Source: Hymenolepis diminuta (taxonomy: Eukaryota > Platyhelminthes > Cestoda > Cyclophyllidea > Hymenolepididae). From it: a stretch of DNA of 64,000 nucleotides. This document shows positions 61,480-64,000 of this stretch, piece by piece; the first letter of the stretch is position 1, and each line of letters starts with the position of its first letter. A program made the position numbers and the translations under genes. Under the pieces are notes generated by a model. It was not told the DNA's origin. It did no database searches and saw nothing but the letters and a program-made list of their open reading frames with translations. Location: the NCBI GenBank assembly GCA_900708905.1, contig CAADRB010000097.1:248001-312000 (forward strand), written 5' to 3'.

Positions 61480-63370
61480 TCACTGGAGAGCGAGAGCGAG
61501 ACCCACTCGGGACGGAATGTAGACGTACATACTGCAACGTCGGTTATCCCAATGCTCATCGGTAGTCGGCATTGGAACCGATTCATCTATACGATTGAAA
61601 CCGCCGTATTTCTTTGAATCCGAGTTCAGAATGATCTTATATCTGTGTATGGAAACACATTTGGTAAACTACTTAAATGGAATTCAGTAGTTGATAGAAG
61701 ATACAACTTACGTTCCAGGGGTATCAACACCAACACGATAACCCGTGTAGCTCTTGCTAGTGTGAAAATTGAAAATGAACAGAACTCCGGCTCTTTCGAA
61801 AACGATTACTTTGTCTCCTTCATGTTTTCGACTCACGTAAGCCTGAAAGGAAGAATCCACATTGTTCGCAATGCAAATCTGATATTAACATGTACACCAA
61901 TTAACCTTTAGAACGGTTTGATCACTTACCCCTTGTGAATGAAACTATTAAGAAAAGTGCAAAGGTGGGTCACTTGTGCGTATGTTTATAAAATTATACA
62001 AATAATTAACGAATTCCATGTCCTAACGACATTTCCTTCAGTTTGAATGTGTTTGAAACTCATCGATAAATAACCAATGATTTGAATCGATTGATATGAT
62101 TTTCCTTCTCCCAATGGTTGAATGGGTTTGTTAATTGGATAGACTATTTCTCCAACAAACATTGTAATGTTTGCTATTTAAAATAACTAATGAAGGAAAG
62201 TATTCTGCGTTTAGTGGTGTCGGTCAATGAAACCCCTGAACGCAATCTATACATTGATCTAAAATTTCCAGTTAATTAAATTCAGTTTACAAAGAGCACT
62301 GACAACATAGGAATGCAAAAGCGGTCCATTTGAAAACTCATTGGAGAAACTAGCCAAAGGAGGAGTGAACGGCTACAAATAAGCGACTTTAAAGTGGAAG
62401 ATTATTTCAGTATTTACTGGTTGTAAAATCACCTTATATTGCATCATTGTACGTTAATATTAAAGTAAACTTCGTCTTTAATTCAACATAACTTGATTAT
62501 TAAAATCTGTCTCATCATTAACTAAGCAGTATATAATAAATCTATAATAGACTATGAAAAATTGTGAGCTCTACTATTTTTGAGAATGGTTATCCAAGTG
62601 TAAAAAGTTAGGAAAAAATATAATCTACTTTCACTTACGTCAACGTCTTTTATCTAATTGGAATTAGAACAGAAATAAACAATTTCCTGTAATATTAACA
62701 GATGAATAAGAAGATAAATACAAATGTAGACAAATTGATGAATTGAAAAAGGAATGACGTGTTCCACTATACTTAAGTCCTGTTGGTTGGTATGTTGACC
62801 GGAACGGTACGACTAACCGTCAAAAGAAATCGATAGACATGACGACCACGAATTTATTAAAGGACCCAAGGAGCGAGCCCTGAAATTGGAACTGAGGAAC
62901 TTTAAAATGTGGGGAGGTGAACTACGTAAATAGTAGTTTAATTGATGGGTCCACAATTCAAATGAATAAGATTCTGTTATTCCCAACTTCTACTCAATCC
63001 TATGCCTCAGTCCTTATGGGATTATTTTAATGCTTCCCTTATTTAGCTGCTTTCCCAAAATTAAAATTGTATTTTATGCTTTGAAGTCGATGTTAATAAG
63101 AATCGACGAATACTAGGTGAATGGTCAGTGGACGGATAAGAAGATCGAAAATGGAATAGAAATAATATTGTAACTATCAAGTAACCTGATTGGCACTAAG
63201 CCAATGGTATTTCTCCTCCATGTGTTGCATATCTCGATCCCAATTGTTAAGGAATTGATATTTGAGCAGCGGGTCATCCACTAGGTTCCACTGTCGACGA
63301 GCATAGTGGTAGCTACTATTATTCCCTTCTCGGGGGAAGTCCAACCATTCTGGATGACCAAATTCATTTC
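61480..63370 (-). CDS. GBE1: Glycogen (1,4-alpha-glucan) branching enzyme, C-terminal three exons
   Basis: Minus strand: exons 63370-63186, 61842-61712 and 61642-61480, all with GT...AG junctions and matching phases; stop TGA at 61480-61482. The product is cytosolic and creates alpha-1,6 branches in glycogen. The first exon encodes [16 protein letters not shown] and [18 protein letters not shown], hallmark sequences at the end of the GH13 catalytic barrel. The second ([20 protein letters not shown], then YRVGVDTPG) and third ([16 protein letters not shown], ending [14 protein letters not shown]) form the C-terminal all-beta domain. Near-continuous resemblance to animal GBE1 makes the identity firm. 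About the last 160 residues are here; the N-terminal CBM48 module and most of the barrel lie right of the window. Confidence 0.96.
61643..61711 (-). other. GBE1 short intron, 69 bp
   Basis: Minus-strand GTAAGT ... CACAG, phase 2, splitting the codon AC|A. Confidence 0.88.
61843..63185 (-). other. GBE1 intron, 1.3 kb
   Basis: Phase 0, donor GTTACT, acceptor CTTTCAG. AT-rich, nothing else recognised. Confidence 0.85.
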
Positions 63371-64000
63371 CTATAATAAAAAAATACAGTAAAGACAGTT
63401 AAGATCGATAAGTAAGATGCTTTATGATTTGACATAGTGATATCGATCAACAACTATAAATTTGACTTGATAAAGATCTAACCAGCTTGATTTGAGCTTC
63501 AACAGTAATCTTAAAAATACCTTGAATATCGGCAATATAAAGTGAAACAGCTACCATTACTATGATGTAACTAGTTATAGAAATTATCTCGATTTATTCC
63601 AATGTATAATTGGAATGTATAATGTATAATTGATCTAAACTATACCAAGATCAATTAAGTTCCGTTCATCTATGCAACTGATATGTCAAAGAACTTGTCT
63701 TAAAATCCCTACAGTTGCTATTGAAACTATGAACAGACCATTTTTGTTATCTAATCTTTAGGATAGTAATGCTTCTAGAAATAATGCTAGTCTATCTATA
63801 CTATTTAAGCAGGCGTATGTATAGTCACAAAAATTGGGGAAGGGGTAAGGAAACTTGGTCCATGGGACTTGGAATTTTCACCACTCCACTGAGAAGAATA
63901 TGACCTGTCATTATTTTGTCGCTTTCTCAAAAGATCCTTTGATCATGTAAAATCAACTTTGAGGATAACATTCTGACAAGCGGCGCTTCACTCATCATTG
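63371..64000 (-). other. GBE1 intron, continues past the right edge
   Basis: The acceptor ATTATAG precedes the exon, which begins inside a Gly codon. I found no further GBE1 coding sequence up to the window edge. A short tandem of AATGTATA units lies near 63600-63633. Confidence 0.7.

Noticed and set aside
61408..61911. Two + strand open frames of 69 and 88 codons
   Set aside because: They are antisense shadows of the two terminal GBE1 exons on the minus strand, whose translations match GBE1 closely.
1..64000. CRISPR arrays, bacterial operons or phage-like genes
   Set aside because: None seen. The window is clearly eukaryotic, with spliced genes, poly-A signals and tRNA-derived SINEs.

Overview
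This is a eukaryotic nuclear window. The genes are intron-rich, every coding intron I could place uses GT...AG, the code is standard, and the non-coding DNA is AT-rich. Very short introns (69-77 bp) sit beside introns of 2-6 kb. With the flatworm-like gene content, this suggests a parasitic platyhelminth, probably a tapeworm. That assignment is inference from composition and style; no species marker was found.

Layout. (1) 1-45562, + strand: the 3' part of one very large gene, 18 exons in the window, joined in a single consistent frame (about 1533 residues). It encodes a type I membrane cell-adhesion protein with at least seven immunoglobulin domains, one fibronectin type III domain, one transmembrane helix and a roughly 420-residue cytoplasmic tail. 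This is the nephrin / Hibris / Sticks-and-stones layout. The 5' end (signal peptide and probably one or more Ig domains) lies outside the window. (2) 47036-48159, +: an intronless, broken AGC-type protein kinase copy, probably a retropseudogene. (3) 50502-51473, +: an intact single-exon LicD/fukutin-like type II membrane protein. (4) 53849-54414, -: a small two-exon gene of uncertain identity with a cystatin-like segment. (5) 61480-63370, -: the last three exons of the glycogen branching enzyme gene (GBE1); the rest lies beyond the right edge.

The non-coding space is mostly introns and intergenic DNA. It carries at least eight scattered copies, on both strands, of a short repeat with a tRNA-like head (A-box and B-box-like motifs) and a TTATT-type tail, i.e. 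a tRNA-derived SINE.

The genes are not a functional cluster. They are ordinary eukaryotic neighbours: adhesion, a dead kinase copy, a probable glycan-modifying enzyme, a possible protease inhibitor and glycogen synthesis. I found no new defence-like or mobile system. The most interesting signals are an Ig domain that has lost both disulfide cysteines, the SINE family, the kinase copy with an altered DFG motif, and a cluster of palindromic sites within an intron at about 20.05-20.18 kb.
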